The notes: generated by a model not told the origin, from the sequence alone. 64,000 nt of DNA from Barnesiella intestinihominis YIT 11860 (GCF_000296465.1 NZ_JH815203.1:682001-746000); one strand, 5' to 3'; shown: positions 9,371 to 18,802, counted from the first letter of the stretch. Numbers and translations are program-made.

Positions 9371-9440
9371 TTCTTTTCTTTAAAACAGCAGCTCAAATAT
9401 TAAAATAGCATAAAATAAGAATGATTTTTCAGAAAACATG

Positions 9441-9469
9441 TTGTAAAACATATAAAAGCAGTATATTTG
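9441..9469 (+). promoter_or_regulatory. Promoter of a candidate small RNA
   Basis: TTG (9441-9443), 18 bases, TATATTTG (9462-9469). No open reading frame of note follows; a terminator ends about 70 bases downstream. Confidence 0.6.
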
Positions 9470-9475
9470 CACTGT

Positions 9476-9545
9476 GTTTTTCATGGTATTAGATTTAAGG
9501 TTAAGAAGATTGGTTGTCGGGAGACAATCAATTTTTTTTATTTTT
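9476..9545 (+). ncRNA. Candidate small RNA with its own promoter and terminator
   Basis: About 65-70 bases between a Bacteroidetes promoter and an intrinsic terminator. The terminator stem pairs ATTGGTTGTC (9509-9518) with GACAATCAAT (9523-9532) around a GGGA loop, followed by eight T bases. A short leader containing CATGGTATTAGATTTAAGG precedes it. A 28-residue peptide frame could be read through the hairpin, but it has no clear ribosome site. I believe similar sequence recurs in Bacteroidales genomes, but this is from memory and unchecked. The rest of the 300-base gap is AT-rich and shows nothing else. Confidence 0.5.
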
Positions 9546-9619
9546 ACTCTCATAGTAAAATCATCGATATAATCAAAAGATGCCCCGACGACCGTAACAA
9601 GAAATCATTTCCATCTTAT

Positions 9620-10921
9620 TTATCGAAGAGTAATATATACCGGAGCCCCTGTCAGGCACGGCTCTATAACTCCATTCGACACCTCTACAATATCGGTCCG
9701 ACCATATAAATCGGTTGTGACCAATCGGGGAGAAACATCTCCCACCGCTATCTTTATTGAATGAGGCACTATCTTATCAGGACTTTCCATTACTCCCGGA
9801 GCCGTCCAAGCGACCAACTTTTCATTGCCGTTCTTGTCGATAAAACGGAGTACGAAATCCCTCTTGTTCTCTGTCTTCATTCGGCAATCCAACTTGTATC
9901 CGCTTAACTCTTTCACAAAGGTTTTACAAGCATTATAGGCGGGAGTCATATTTCCTGCACGGTATAAAGCAAATCCCTCTTTTCCACCCCATTCATACCA
10001 AATGGTTACAAGCAACCCCTCTAATAAATCAACAAGGTATTGCCGAATCACGTGCCACGCTTGATATTCATACGCAAGAGAAGGATCGCCCCCTGCATAT
10101 CCCTCGGCCTTTCCCAAAGGGAAACCCCGCTCCGAATTTATCCAAAGACGTCCGGTATCTCCACCGGCTTTCTTCATTAAATTGCGAGTATGAGAATACG
10201 CCTCCATGTAATCCTCCGGGGCTTTCACGCCATAAGGATGCACCGACCATATATCCCAATGGATATCCAACATACCATCTGCAAAACAATAGGACATCCA
10301 TTTATAAGACTCAGACCACATGTTCGAAACCGAACCCGCCAAAATCACACAATCGGGATTGGCCTTTTTCATGGCCGGCACGGCAGCCCGTACCAAATCT
10401 GTATATTCCCGGGCATACTGAGGGGAGTTGCCGACTTTCCCATGACGTCCCCAAAATGTCATCGTATTCGGTTCGTTCCATATCTCCCATATAATATTTC
10501 GCCCTTTATAGTGTTTTACCAACTCAGCTGCAAAATCGGCATAAGCCGAACGAGCCGGTTCGTCTTTCACATGCCCGTACAGTTTATTACTAAAAGCCAT
10601 ACAGCCAATAATTTTCAAACCTCTCTTCTCACAATCGTTTACAAAACGATCATACTGACTAAAATCATAAACACCTTTTTCTCGTTCGATAGATTCCCAA
10701 ATAAACCCTCGTCTTACCCACTTCATACCTAATTCCTGTACACGATCTAAATCCTCCGGACCATCGGTATCGCCTTTTAACTGAACTCCCATATTATAAG
10801 GAATTGTTCCATCGGGAATAATTTTCGACAAAGCAAAAGAAGGGAAAACCGAAAACGATAACAAGCCTAAAAAAGCTAAATTCTTCAAGAGTTTCACATT
10901 CATAACTAAACCAATTTTCAT
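9620..10921 (-). CDS. Clan GH-A glycoside hydrolase (cellulase-like), secreted
   Basis: A (beta/alpha)8-barrel hydrolase of 433 residues. It has a signal peptide (LAFLGLLSFSVFPSFA), the strand-4 acid/base motif WEIWNEPN (second Glu near residue 150), and a strand-7 WINSERGF whose Glu is the likely nucleophile. A small C-terminal beta domain follows. The layout resembles GH5/GH39-like exo-enzymes, but I cannot assign a family or substrate. A start at 10903 (MNVKLLKN) is nearly as good; the ATG at 10921 adds MKIGLV. The gene converges on the mannosidase operon and may belong to the same glycan-degrading set. Confidence 0.8.
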   Translation of the reverse strand: MKIGLVMNVKLLKNLAFLGLLSFSVFPSFALSKIIPDGTIPYNMGVQLKGDTDGPEDLDRVQELGMKWVRRGFIWESIEREKGVYDFSQYDRFVNDCEKRGLKIIGCMAFSNKLYGHVKDEPARSAYADFAAELVKHYKGRNIIWEIWNEPNTMTFWGRHGKVGNSPQYAREYTDLVRAAVPAMKKANPDCVILAGSVSNMWSESYKWMSYCFADGMLDIHWDIWSVHPYGVKAPEDYMEAYSHTRNLMKKAGGDTGRLWINSERGFPLGKAEGYAGGDPSLAYEYQAWHVIRQYLVDLLEGLLVTIWYEWGGKEGFALYRAGNMTPAYNACKTFVKELSGYKLDCRMKTENKRDFVLRFIDKNGNEKLVAWTAPGVMESPDKIVPHSIKIAVGDVSPRLVTTDLYGRTDIVEVSNGVIEPCLTGAPVYITLR

Positions 10922-11079
10922 GATATTACTATATACATAAAGACGATAAAAGAAAAAATCTTTACCCACCTCAAACCAAAATATTTAGAAACGTTCTCTA
11001 TTTTTTATTCATAGATAGCCTACCGCCATCATACCGGAAAGATACAGAGTCTTTAAATTTATCCCCGACAAAACAAAAA

Positions 11080-11106
11080 AAGCCTGTAAGAATTCTTACA
11101 GGCTTT
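11080..11106 (-). terminator. Terminator of tRNA-Leu
   Basis: AAGCCTGTAAG, AATT, CTTACAGGCTT with seven T bases on the minus strand, immediately 3' of the tRNA. Confidence 0.85.
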
Positions 11107-11108
11107 GT

Positions 11109-11189
11109 GCGGACGACGGGACTCGAACCCACACGTCGCAAGACACTAGATCCTAAGTCTAGCGCGGCTACCAATTACGCCACGTCCGC
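11109..11189 (-). tRNA. tRNA-Leu (anticodon UAG)
   Basis: An 81-base cloverleaf. The acceptor stem GCGGACG pairs with the 3' CGTCCGC, the anticodon stem is CTAGA/TCTAG around CTTAGGA (anticodon TAG), the T arm contains GGTTCGAGTCC, and a class II variable arm is present. CCA is not encoded. A promoter lies just upstream and a terminator just downstream, so it is a stand-alone unit. Confidence 0.95.
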
Positions 11190-11200
11190 AAACGACGGTG

Positions 11201-11232
11201 CAAATATACGAGAAGTTTACAAACTATACAAT
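11201..11232 (-). promoter_or_regulatory. Promoter of tRNA-Leu
   Basis: Minus strand ATTG (11232-11229), 20 bases, TATATTTG (11208-11201), 12 bases before the tRNA. Confidence 0.6.
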
Positions 11233-11274
11233 TATTAAGACACAAAGTTTATCGGGTGAAAAACAAATCTTTCA

Positions 11275-12297
11275 TCAAGAACCTGTTATGTAAGAGATTG
11301 CCCGATCGAGTATGGTATCGTGACCTTTCGAAGCCTGTTCGGAATCCATATCCATCTTAAACCCCTCGGTCGGCTCAACACCGAACTCTGTATGTTGCCG
11401 TTCTATATCATATATCGGGGAAGCCGAAAACCGAATGCTCCAACCATTAGGAAGTTCCGACGAAAAAGGCAATCCACTACCGCCCCCCGTACAATCGCCT
11501 ATGACAATAACATTTGGCAGAGCTTTCATCACCGATACAAAATTATTCCCCGCACTAAATGTACCTCGATTGGCCAATACAACGACCGGCTTTTGATAAC
11601 GAATCCGGCTCGACGGAGAATATTCTATTGGATAAAGCTCAGAGAAGTCCTGATGCCCGAATCCCGTTTTATGGGAAATATAACCGACGACCGTCTTTCG
11701 GTTAATAAACCGAGACACCAAAGTCTCGACATTCGACAAAGACCCGCCGCCATTGCTGCGCACATCGATAATCAATCCCGTAGAAGTCGATAAATAGGCC
11801 AATATCTGGTCGAGGTTGCCATCGCCTATGGTACTAGAAAAACTGCCGTAGTACATATATCCTACATTTTGAGGCAATATCTTATATTTTATACCACTGG
11901 TATACCGATAGTCGAAATTAAGATAATACTCATCTATAATACGTTCGTCGTAATTCGTGGGAGAACCATACAACCAATCCCAATACCGCGAGGTATCATG
12001 TGCGGCGATAAGATTCACATGGCCGTCTTTCAACTCCATGAGCATATCGTTACAGACACTGAATAACTCCTCCGATGTCATTCTCGATGTCAGCTTCTTC
12101 CGATATTTGGTTCGTATTTGCGTCCAATCTATATTCTTATACTCAAAAAAACAGTATCGTTCATCGAGAATAGTCCACAAAGCATCGAAATTACCATAAG
12201 GATCATCTTCGAACACTTCCACTTTATGGCAAGACGGAAACATGAAAACCGATAAAATCGAAACCAACAGTCCTATTTTTGAAAACCTATGCATCAT
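11275..12297 (-). CDS. S41 family peptidase, lipoprotein
   Basis: A 340-residue protein related to C-terminal processing (tail-specific) proteases. A lipobox (FMFPSC) predicts lipid anchoring. The N-terminal helical part is followed by the protease core LIIDVRSNGGGS and the nucleophile segment RGTFSAGNNF, where Ser is expected to be catalytic; GDCTGGGSGLP follows. I see no clear PDZ domain, as in many short Bacteroidetes S41 proteins. It starts 13 bases after the barrel-protein gene and is probably transcribed with parC. The start is an ATG-ATG pair; either may be used. Confidence 0.88.
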   Translation of the reverse strand: MMHRFSKIGLLVSILSVFMFPSCHKVEVFEDDPYGNFDALWTILDERYCFFEYKNIDWTQIRTKYRKKLTSRMTSEELFSVCNDMLMELKDGHVNLIAAHDTSRYWDWLYGSPTNYDERIIDEYYLNFDYRYTSGIKYKILPQNVGYMYYGSFSSTIGDGNLDQILAYLSTSTGLIIDVRSNGGGSLSNVETLVSRFINRKTVVGYISHKTGFGHQDFSELYPIEYSPSSRIRYQKPVVVLANRGTFSAGNNFVSVMKALPNVIVIGDCTGGGSGLPFSSELPNGWSIRFSASPIYDIERQHTEFGVEPTEGFKMDMDSEQASKGHDTILDRAISYITGS

Positions 12298-12310
12298 ATC
12301 CTATCTCCCA

Positions 12311-13174
12311 TTAATAATAAACCGAAACTATCCGACGATCCGAAGGAGCCGCACGAAATATCTCACCGGAAATTCCCAACACAAATGTATGAGTCAATAC
12401 TTGTGTATCTATACTATTGATATGCGTCGTACGCATTACTTGACGATACCCCAGACGTAATGCCCGCTTTCCTACATGAAGATCGACCGAAATATAATTC
12501 CGCACATCGACCCGGTTATGCCATGCTCCGAAATGGACAATCCCGCTACAATTCCCTATACCGAACATCTCATAATAGGACTGCCCGAATTCAGGAGAGA
12601 AAAAAGTACCGATTACCGGTAATGAAACCTGATAGCGAAGAGTTACCGGCAATCGTGATATATAAAAATGATATGAAGCCATAGCGGTAGCACCCAAGTC
12701 GATGGCAGCTTTCGCCGTTGCCGGATTATTGGAATTACGCAAATTATACAATCCCCCCAACGTAAGTGCGGCCTCTCCTCCCCCAGACACATACAGTCCA
12801 TCGAGCAACTGCCATCTCCTTAACATCGCAAACGAATAGTCCAAATAAAACGATAACATAGAGCCGCTCCCCGATTGATTAGTCTTCGAGGCGAATGAAC
12901 CGGAAACATTGTGGCGGGTAAACCACTTTTCCGGGGCAAAACTAACCGCCCGAAGACGTTCGTACCCCAAAGCCACATCTAATCCCCAATAACGGATAGG
13001 TGTCAAATAGGTATCCAAAGCACTTTGCCTTCCGAGTTCGACCGTAAATACAGACGTGACCGGGCGTAACGGTTTCTCCGATTCTTTTTCCTGTGCCGAT
13101 ACGCATAAAGGAGAAAATATCGAAAAAGTAATACCCATTAAAATGGCACGTAAAATCGCCTTACATTTCGTCAT
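12311..13174 (-). CDS. Hypothetical secreted protein, probable outer-membrane barrel (DUF3316-like)
   Basis: A 287-residue protein with a signal peptide (ILMGITFSIFSPLCVSA). The mature part is rich in alternating aromatic and polar residues (RYWGLDVALGYERL, SFYLDYSFAML) and ends in a tyrosine pair, typical of outer-membrane beta-barrels. It resembles the DUF3316 family found in Bacteroidales, but I recall this only by general look. The gene starts 2 bases after the parC stop and precedes the S41 peptidase. No enzymatic motif is visible, and its function is unknown. Confidence 0.65.
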   Translation of the reverse strand: MTKCKAILRAILMGITFSIFSPLCVSAQEKESEKPLRPVTSVFTVELGRQSALDTYLTPIRYWGLDVALGYERLRAVSFAPEKWFTRHNVSGSFASKTNQSGSGSMLSFYLDYSFAMLRRWQLLDGLYVSGGGEAALTLGGLYNLRNSNNPATAKAAIDLGATAMASYHFYISRLPVTLRYQVSLPVIGTFFSPEFGQSYYEMFGIGNCSGIVHFGAWHNRVDVRNYISVDLHVGKRALRLGYRQVMRTTHINSIDTQVLTHTFVLGISGEIFRAAPSDRRIVSVYY

Positions 13175-13176
13175 AA

Positions 13177-15852
13177 TTAAAACAAAGTCATTTGTCCCGA
13201 AGCACTATCTTCCGGTTTATCGACATTACTATCCATAAAAGTATCCGTTTCGACACTACTGTCATCTTCGACGACAGAATCGTCTTCTTGCCTCAACGGT
13301 TCCAATTCGTTAATGGTCGCGACAGAATAAGTCGTAAGCCGTTTCCCCTTCGCTTTAAAGCCTTTCACTGCGATAAATTCGGCTGCATTCACAACCATAG
13401 GTTCCCGGAAAGAGTCCCCCTCTCCGAATGCGACTTCAATACGAGGATAAGACGTATCGGTAATCAACAACAAACGGGAATCCGGATTATCTCCCAAGAA
13501 ACTTTGTTTACGGCTACCCGCTTCAAAAACAAATCGTTTCAAATAGGGATAACCTTGCGCCGCATCATACAAAGCTACTGTCCAAACTTTATCGGGATCA
13601 AATTTCTCTATCCGTAAAATATTGGGGTCATAATGATTCGTGGCATCCGATGTCGTCGTGCAAAACTCGCCATTCTCCAAAACGACAAGCACTTGATCGT
13701 CTCCATGAAATTCGCCCAAATATTCTCCTCGTCCATCATAATTCAAGCGGAGAACATCTCGATCGAACCAAACCTTGCGTCCACCCAATGTAGATCCGCC
13801 CCGTTCCTTCAAAGAAATACGATGAATCTCATTTTTAGTAAGAATATTTCCCATAGATTGACGGCCCTTAATGGCTATTTCACTGAAATCGCGGTCGACA
13901 AACAGAGTTTTCATGCGAGGCTTCGGGACAAAAGTCACCCGCAAAACCTCGGCTTCTCCATTGGGATTCGCTGTAAACCAAACGACCCTCGACCCCGGTT
14001 TACCCTGCGTAAGATCATATTCCTTATCCCGAGTCACACCGGTCACAGCAAAACGTTTCATATAATGCAATCCTGCCTTTCCGTCCCGATAAACCGCATT
14101 GTATATCGTACGTTTATCATTCTTCTTAAATACGGCAATATGTAAAAGATTTTTCCCTACGAACATTTTCTCACTCACCTTCACTACCTTATATTTTCCA
14201 TCTCGGTAGAAAAGAATAATGTCGTCTATATCGGAGCAGTTACAAACGAACTCGTCTTTCTTCAACGATGTACCGATGAACCCCTCTTCTTTATTGATAT
14301 AGAGTCTTTCATTCGCCTCGACCACTTTGGTAGCCTCGATGGTATCGAAACTACGAACTTCTGTCAATCGGGGATAACGACTGCCGTATTTTTCTTTCAA
14401 AGAGTCGTACCACTTGATTGTATAATCGACCAAATGGTCTATATCATAATCGATTTGAGCGATTTGCTCTTTTTTAGCAGCGATCAACTCATCGGCCTTC
14501 TCTGAATTAAATTTAAGGATACGAGCCATCTTTATTTCCATCAACTTCAATATATCGTCGGAAGTCACCTCCCGGATAAAAGAAGGCTTGAACGGTTCCA
14601 AACGCTTGTCTACATGCGCGATAGCCTCGTCCATAGAACGGCTTTCCTCAAATTCCTTATCCTTATAAATGCGTTTCTCTATAAATATTTTTTCTAATGA
14701 TGCAAAATGCAAAATCTCTTGCGCTTCACCCTTCTGTATAAGTAGTTCCTTATGCAGCAATTCTTTCGTGTTTTCGACACTGATACGCAACAAATCGCTC
14801 ACAGTCATGAAGTGAGGTTTGTCCTCATTGATGACACAACAGTTGGGTGAAATGCTCACTTCACAATCGGTAAAGGCATACAAAGCATCAATAGCCTTAT
14901 CGGAAGAAGTGCCCGGTATGAGATGAACCAATATCTCGGCATGCTGGGCTGTATTATCATCGACCTTTCGTATTTTTATCTTTCCCTTGTCCTGGGCTTT
15001 AAGAATAGATTCTATCAGTGTCGATGTTGTCTTGCCATAAGGAATTTCTACGATAGAAAGCGTACGATTATCGATCTTCTCGATTTTAGCACGTACTTTC
15101 ACGCTGCCGCCTCGTTCCCCATCGTTATATTTAGAAACATCTATAAATCCACCTGTCTGAAAATCGGGGTACAAATGAAACTCCTCGCCCCGCAGATAAG
15201 CCACAGCCGCTTGTAATATCTCATTAAAATTATGAGGTAATATCTTCGAAGCCAACCCCACAGCGATACCCTCGACGCCCTGTGCCAACAACAAAGGGAA
15301 TTTGACAGGAAGAGTCACCGGCTCTTTCTTACGACCGTCATAAGACAACTTCCATTCGGTAGTCTTCGGATTAAATACGACATCTAAGGCAAACTTGGAT
15401 AAGCGAGCTTCTATATAACGAGGAGCAGCGGCAGAATCGCCCGTAAGTATATTTCCCCAATTTCCCTGACACTCTATCAACAAATCCTTTTGGCCTAACT
15501 GCACCAATGCATCACCTATGGAAGCATCGCCATGAGGGTGGAACTGCATAGTATGTCCCACGACATTGGCGACCTTGTTGAAACGCCCGTCATCGAGCAA
15601 TTTCATCGCATGAAGAATACGCCTTTGTACCGGTTTCAGACCATCGGCCAAATGAGGAACCGCCCGTTCAAGTATCACATAAGAAGCATAATCGAGAAAC
15701 CAGTTCTGAAACATTCCCGAAAGTTGGAATTTAATATCCGGCTTATCCGATACGGGTACTTTGTAAGCCGAATGAGACTCCGCTGAAACTCCGGATTCAG
15801 CGGAACGATCTTGGGGCATATCTTCTTGCGGTGTCGTTATTTCGTCGCTCAT
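13177..15852 (-). CDS. parC: DNA topoisomerase IV subunit A (ParC; GyrA-type)
   Basis: Breakage-reunion subunit of a type IIA topoisomerase, 891 residues. The winged-helix region carries RAVPHLADGLKPVQRRIL and HPHGDASIGDALV, and the catalytic Tyr is in AAAPRYIEARLS near residue 135. A coiled-coil tower follows, then a C-terminal beta-pinwheel region with degenerate repeats. The pinwheel lacks the GyrA-box Q(R/K)RGG(R/K)G, and the length fits Bacteroidetes ParC rather than GyrA. The acidic tail ends in QMTLF, which looks like a sliding-clamp-binding pentapeptide. The position equivalent to quinolone-contact Ser83/Ser80 is Ala here (GDAS instead of GDSA). It heads a leftward run with the two genes that follow. 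Confidence 0.9.
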   Translation of the reverse strand: MSDEITTPQEDMPQDRSAESGVSAESHSAYKVPVSDKPDIKFQLSGMFQNWFLDYASYVILERAVPHLADGLKPVQRRILHAMKLLDDGRFNKVANVVGHTMQFHPHGDASIGDALVQLGQKDLLIECQGNWGNILTGDSAAAPRYIEARLSKFALDVVFNPKTTEWKLSYDGRKKEPVTLPVKFPLLLAQGVEGIAVGLASKILPHNFNEILQAAVAYLRGEEFHLYPDFQTGGFIDVSKYNDGERGGSVKVRAKIEKIDNRTLSIVEIPYGKTTSTLIESILKAQDKGKIKIRKVDDNTAQHAEILVHLIPGTSSDKAIDALYAFTDCEVSISPNCCVINEDKPHFMTVSDLLRISVENTKELLHKELLIQKGEAQEILHFASLEKIFIEKRIYKDKEFEESRSMDEAIAHVDKRLEPFKPSFIREVTSDDILKLMEIKMARILKFNSEKADELIAAKKEQIAQIDYDIDHLVDYTIKWYDSLKEKYGSRYPRLTEVRSFDTIEATKVVEANERLYINKEEGFIGTSLKKDEFVCNCSDIDDIILFYRDGKYKVVKVSEKMFVGKNLLHIAVFKKNDKRTIYNAVYRDGKAGLHYMKRFAVTGVTRDKEYDLTQGKPGSRVVWFTANPNGEAEVLRVTFVPKPRMKTLFVDRDFSEIAIKGRQSMGNILTKNEIHRISLKERGGSTLGGRKVWFDRDVLRLNYDGRGEYLGEFHGDDQVLVVLENGEFCTTTSDATNHYDPNILRIEKFDPDKVWTVALYDAAQGYPYLKRFVFEAGSRKQSFLGDNPDSRLLLITDTSYPRIEVAFGEGDSFREPMVVNAAEFIAVKGFKAKGKRLTTYSVATINELEPLRQEDDSVVEDDSSVETDTFMDSNVDKPEDSASGQMTLF

Positions 15853-16067
15853 AGAGTGTATTTGGATTTATAAACGGGAAAAGCACACACAAAAGTGTGA
15901 CTCTTTTTAATTTTTAAATACTCGTGTAACTACATTCCCCTGCAAAAATACAAATTTAATCGAAAAAAATCATTTACTTTGTGCTCTAAAATCGTCTGAT
16001 TTAAGAAAGTAATCGGCTCGAAAATAATAAAGGTAAAAACAAGATAGCAACATAACATACAAAAGAA

Positions 16068-17612
16068 ATGGCACAGGAAGACGTTTTTAAGAAATTGGTA
16101 TCCCATTGCAAAGAATATGGATTTGTATTCCCTTCAAGTGAAATATACGATGGATTGGCTGCCGTATATGACTATGGACAAATGGGTGTCGAATTGAAAA
16201 ACAACATAAAAAAATATTGGTGGGACAGTATGGTCCTACTGCACGAAAACATCGTGGGTATCGACTCCGCCATCTTTATGCATCCGACTATTTGGAAAGC
16301 ATCCGGGCACGTAGATGCATTCAACGATCCGTTAATCGACAACAAAGATTCTAAAAAACGTTACCGAGCAGACGTGCTTATCGAAGATTGTATCGCCAAA
16401 ATGGACGAAAAAATCGAGAAGGAGGTCGAGAAAGCCGCAAAACGATTCGGAGATTCTTTCGATGAAAAACTTTTCAGAGAGACCAATCCAAGAGTTTTGG
16501 AACACAAAGCCAAACGAGATGAGCTGCACGCTCGTTATGCCCAAGCAATGAACGATGTAGATTTGAACGAATTGCGTCAAATCATACTCGATTACGAAAT
16601 AGTTTGCCCCATTAGCGGGACCAAAAACTGGACCGATGTACGTCAATTCAATCTGATGTTCTCGACCGAAATGGGCTCTACCGCAGATGGTTCGATGAAA
16701 GTCTATTTACGTCCCGAAACAGCACAAGGAATCTTCGTGAACTTCCTGAATGTTCAAAAGACCGGTCGCATGCGTATTCCGTTCGGAATCGCCCAAATCG
16801 GGAAAGCGTTCCGTAACGAAATCGTAGCTCGTCAGTTTATTTTCCGCATGCGGGAATTCGAACAAATGGAAATGCAATTTTTCGTACGTCCGGGAGAGGA
16901 ATTAAAATGGTTCGCCAAATGGAAAGAAACCCGTCTGAAATGGCATAAGGCTTTGGGATTGGGAGACCAAAAATACAGATTCCACGATCATGAAAAATTA
17001 GCGCACTATGCCAATGCCGCTACCGATATAGAATTTGAAATGCCTTTCGGGTTCAAGGAAGTGGAAGGTATCCATTCAAGAACAAATTTCGACTTAGGCA
17101 ATCACGAAAAATTCTCCGGAAAAAAAATACAATACTTCGATCCGGAGTTAGGAGAATCCTATACACCGTACGTTATAGAAACCTCTATCGGTGTAGATCG
17201 CATGTTCCTGAGTATTATGGCTGCCGCTTATTGTGAAGAGACACTGGAAGGAGGAGATAGTCGCGTAGTGTTGCGATTACCGGCAGCGCTCGCCCCTGTA
17301 AAAGTTGCAGTAATGCCTTTGGTTCGCAAAGACGGCCTACCCGAAAAGGCACGTGAAATTATCGACAATTTGCGTTTCGATTTCAAATGTCAATACGACG
17401 AAAAGGATTCTATCGGGAAACGTTATCGCCGTCAAGATGCCATCGGCACACCGTTCTGTGTAACGGTAGACCATCAGACTCTCGAAGACAATACGGTCAC
17501 CATACGTTTCCGAGACTCGATGGAACAGCAACGGGTGGCCATAGACCAGCTCCAAAATATAATTGGAGAACAGGTTAGCCTGAAAACATTATTAAAGAAA
17601 ATTGTAGAATAA
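16068..17612 (+). CDS. glyS: Glycyl-tRNA synthetase (single-chain, dimeric type)
   Basis: Class II aminoacyl-tRNA synthetase of the eukaryote-like alpha2 type, 514 residues. Early residues VFPSSEIYDGLAAVYDYG and the class II motifs (PFGIAQIGKAFRNEI, FRMREFEQMEMQFF, the late ETSIGVDRMFLSI) are clear, with a C-terminal anticodon-binding domain from about residue 415 (LAPVKVAVMPL). It starts a rightward run with the LemA and FKBP genes; lemA follows after 17 bases. Confidence 0.96.
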   Translation: MAQEDVFKKLVSHCKEYGFVFPSSEIYDGLAAVYDYGQMGVELKNNIKKYWWDSMVLLHENIVGIDSAIFMHPTIWKASGHVDAFNDPLIDNKDSKKRYRADVLIEDCIAKMDEKIEKEVEKAAKRFGDSFDEKLFRETNPRVLEHKAKRDELHARYAQAMNDVDLNELRQIILDYEIVCPISGTKNWTDVRQFNLMFSTEMGSTADGSMKVYLRPETAQGIFVNFLNVQKTGRMRIPFGIAQIGKAFRNEIVARQFIFRMREFEQMEMQFFVRPGEELKWFAKWKETRLKWHKALGLGDQKYRFHDHEKLAHYANAATDIEFEMPFGFKEVEGIHSRTNFDLGNHEKFSGKKIQYFDPELGESYTPYVIETSIGVDRMFLSIMAAAYCEETLEGGDSRVVLRLPAALAPVKVAVMPLVRKDGLPEKAREIIDNLRFDFKCQYDEKDSIGKRYRRQDAIGTPFCVTVDHQTLEDNTVTIRFRDSMEQQRVAIDQLQNIIGEQVSLKTLLKKIVE

Positions 17613-17629
17613 ATTATTCCTATCCAAAT

Positions 17630-18208
17630 ATGAAATACTTCGTTCGAGCCATTTTAGCAACGATCATAGCGGCACTACTTTCTTCGTGCAGTTACAACAG
17701 CATGGTCGAAGCCGATGAGAACATAAACGCCCAATGGGCAAAAGTAGAGAATCAATATCAACGTCGCGCCGATTTGGTTCCCAATTTGGTCAATACGGTT
17801 AAAGGATATGCAGCGCACGAAAGCGAAACGCTCGAAGCTGTAATCGCAGCCCGATCGAAAGCGACCCAAATTACCGTAGATCCGGCGAACTTGACAGAAG
17901 AAAATTTACAAAAATACCAAGAAGCACAGGGTGAATTGTCGAGTGCTTTGGGAAAATTGTTGGCAATCACCGAGAACTATCCCGATTTGAAGGCCAACCA
18001 AAATTTCTTGGAATTACAAGCTCAGCTCGAAGGAACTGAAAACCGCATTGCGACAGAACGCTCTCGCTACACGGACGCAGTGAATGCCTATAACAAAAAA
18101 ATCCGTAAATTCCCCGCTTTGATTACGGCAAAGATTTTCGGATTCGACGCAAAACCTCAATTCAAAGCCGAAGCGAGTGCTGCGCAAGCTCCCACCGTGG
18201 AATTTTAA
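17630..18208 (+). CDS. LemA family lipoprotein
   Basis: A 192-residue LemA-fold protein. A lipoprotein signal (ALLSSCS) is followed by the family's hallmark sequence NAQWAKVENQYQRRADLVPN and by NLVNTVKGYAAHE, then a long helical bundle and the TERSRYTDAVNAYN stretch. LemA proteins are membrane-anchored helical-bundle proteins of unclear function. The usual TPM/YgcG partner gene is absent here; the next gene is an FKBP-type isomerase. Confidence 0.92.
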   Translation: MKYFVRAILATIIAALLSSCSYNSMVEADENINAQWAKVENQYQRRADLVPNLVNTVKGYAAHESETLEAVIAARSKATQITVDPANLTEENLQKYQEAQGELSSALGKLLAITENYPDLKANQNFLELQAQLEGTENRIATERSRYTDAVNAYNKKIRKFPALITAKIFGFDAKPQFKAEASAAQAPTVEF

Positions 18209-18224
18209 TGAATAGCAATATACA

Positions 18225-18776
18225 ATGAAAAAGTTACCTATTTTCTTACTTATCTGCCTTTTGATAGGCATTGTCGCCTGTAAGGAGACAGAAGACTATT
18301 GGACGCAGTACGAGCAATGGCGAGAGACCAACGAATCATGGTTCATCGAACAACTTGGAGCCAAAGATGAAAAAGGAAATCCCATTTACACCAAAGTAGT
18401 TCCAAGCTGGGACCACAGTATTTATGTATTGATGAAATACTACAACGATACGAGTCTCAACCGAGATGCCCAATCGCCTTACCAAACCAGTACGGTAGAT
18501 GTGATATACAAGGGTATGTTATATGACGGAACTCCTTTCGATTCTTCTTATCTGAGAACCGACAGTATTTATCGTACACAGGTAAAACAAAACATCAAAG
18601 GTTGGATCATAGCTCTCGAACAAATGAAGGTGGGAGACAGTTGCCGTGTGATTATTCCTCAAACATTAGGATACGGAGCTCAATATATGTCGTCTCTGAT
18701 CCTTCCCTACACGACTTTGGTATTCGACATGAAATTAGTCGATATTCCCGGGTTAGATAAACCGGTGACCGAATAA
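18225..18776 (+). CDS. FKBP-type peptidyl-prolyl isomerase, lipoprotein
   Basis: A 183-residue protein with a lipobox (GIVAC, Cys19) and a C-terminal FKBP domain from about residue 85: VDVIYKGMLYDGTPFDSS, GWIIALEQMKVGDSCRVIIP, LGYGAQ and LVFDMKLVDI. The order is standard for FKBP, but the usual IPP.S.L loop reads SLILPYTTL, so activity is likely but not certain. Last gene of the glyS-lemA-FKBP run, closed by a strong terminator. Confidence 0.88.
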   Translation: MKKLPIFLLICLLIGIVACKETEDYWTQYEQWRETNESWFIEQLGAKDEKGNPIYTKVVPSWDHSIYVLMKYYNDTSLNRDAQSPYQTSTVDVIYKGMLYDGTPFDSSYLRTDSIYRTQVKQNIKGWIIALEQMKVGDSCRVIIPQTLGYGAQYMSSLILPYTTLVFDMKLVDIPGLDKPVTE

Positions 18777-18802
18777 AAGCATTCTCTTTCCTATTATTAT
18801 AA

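Noticed and set aside
9467-9709. 80-codon plus-strand frame in the gap after GH125
   Set aside because: It crosses the candidate small RNA terminator and the end of the convergent hydrolase gene; no protein features.
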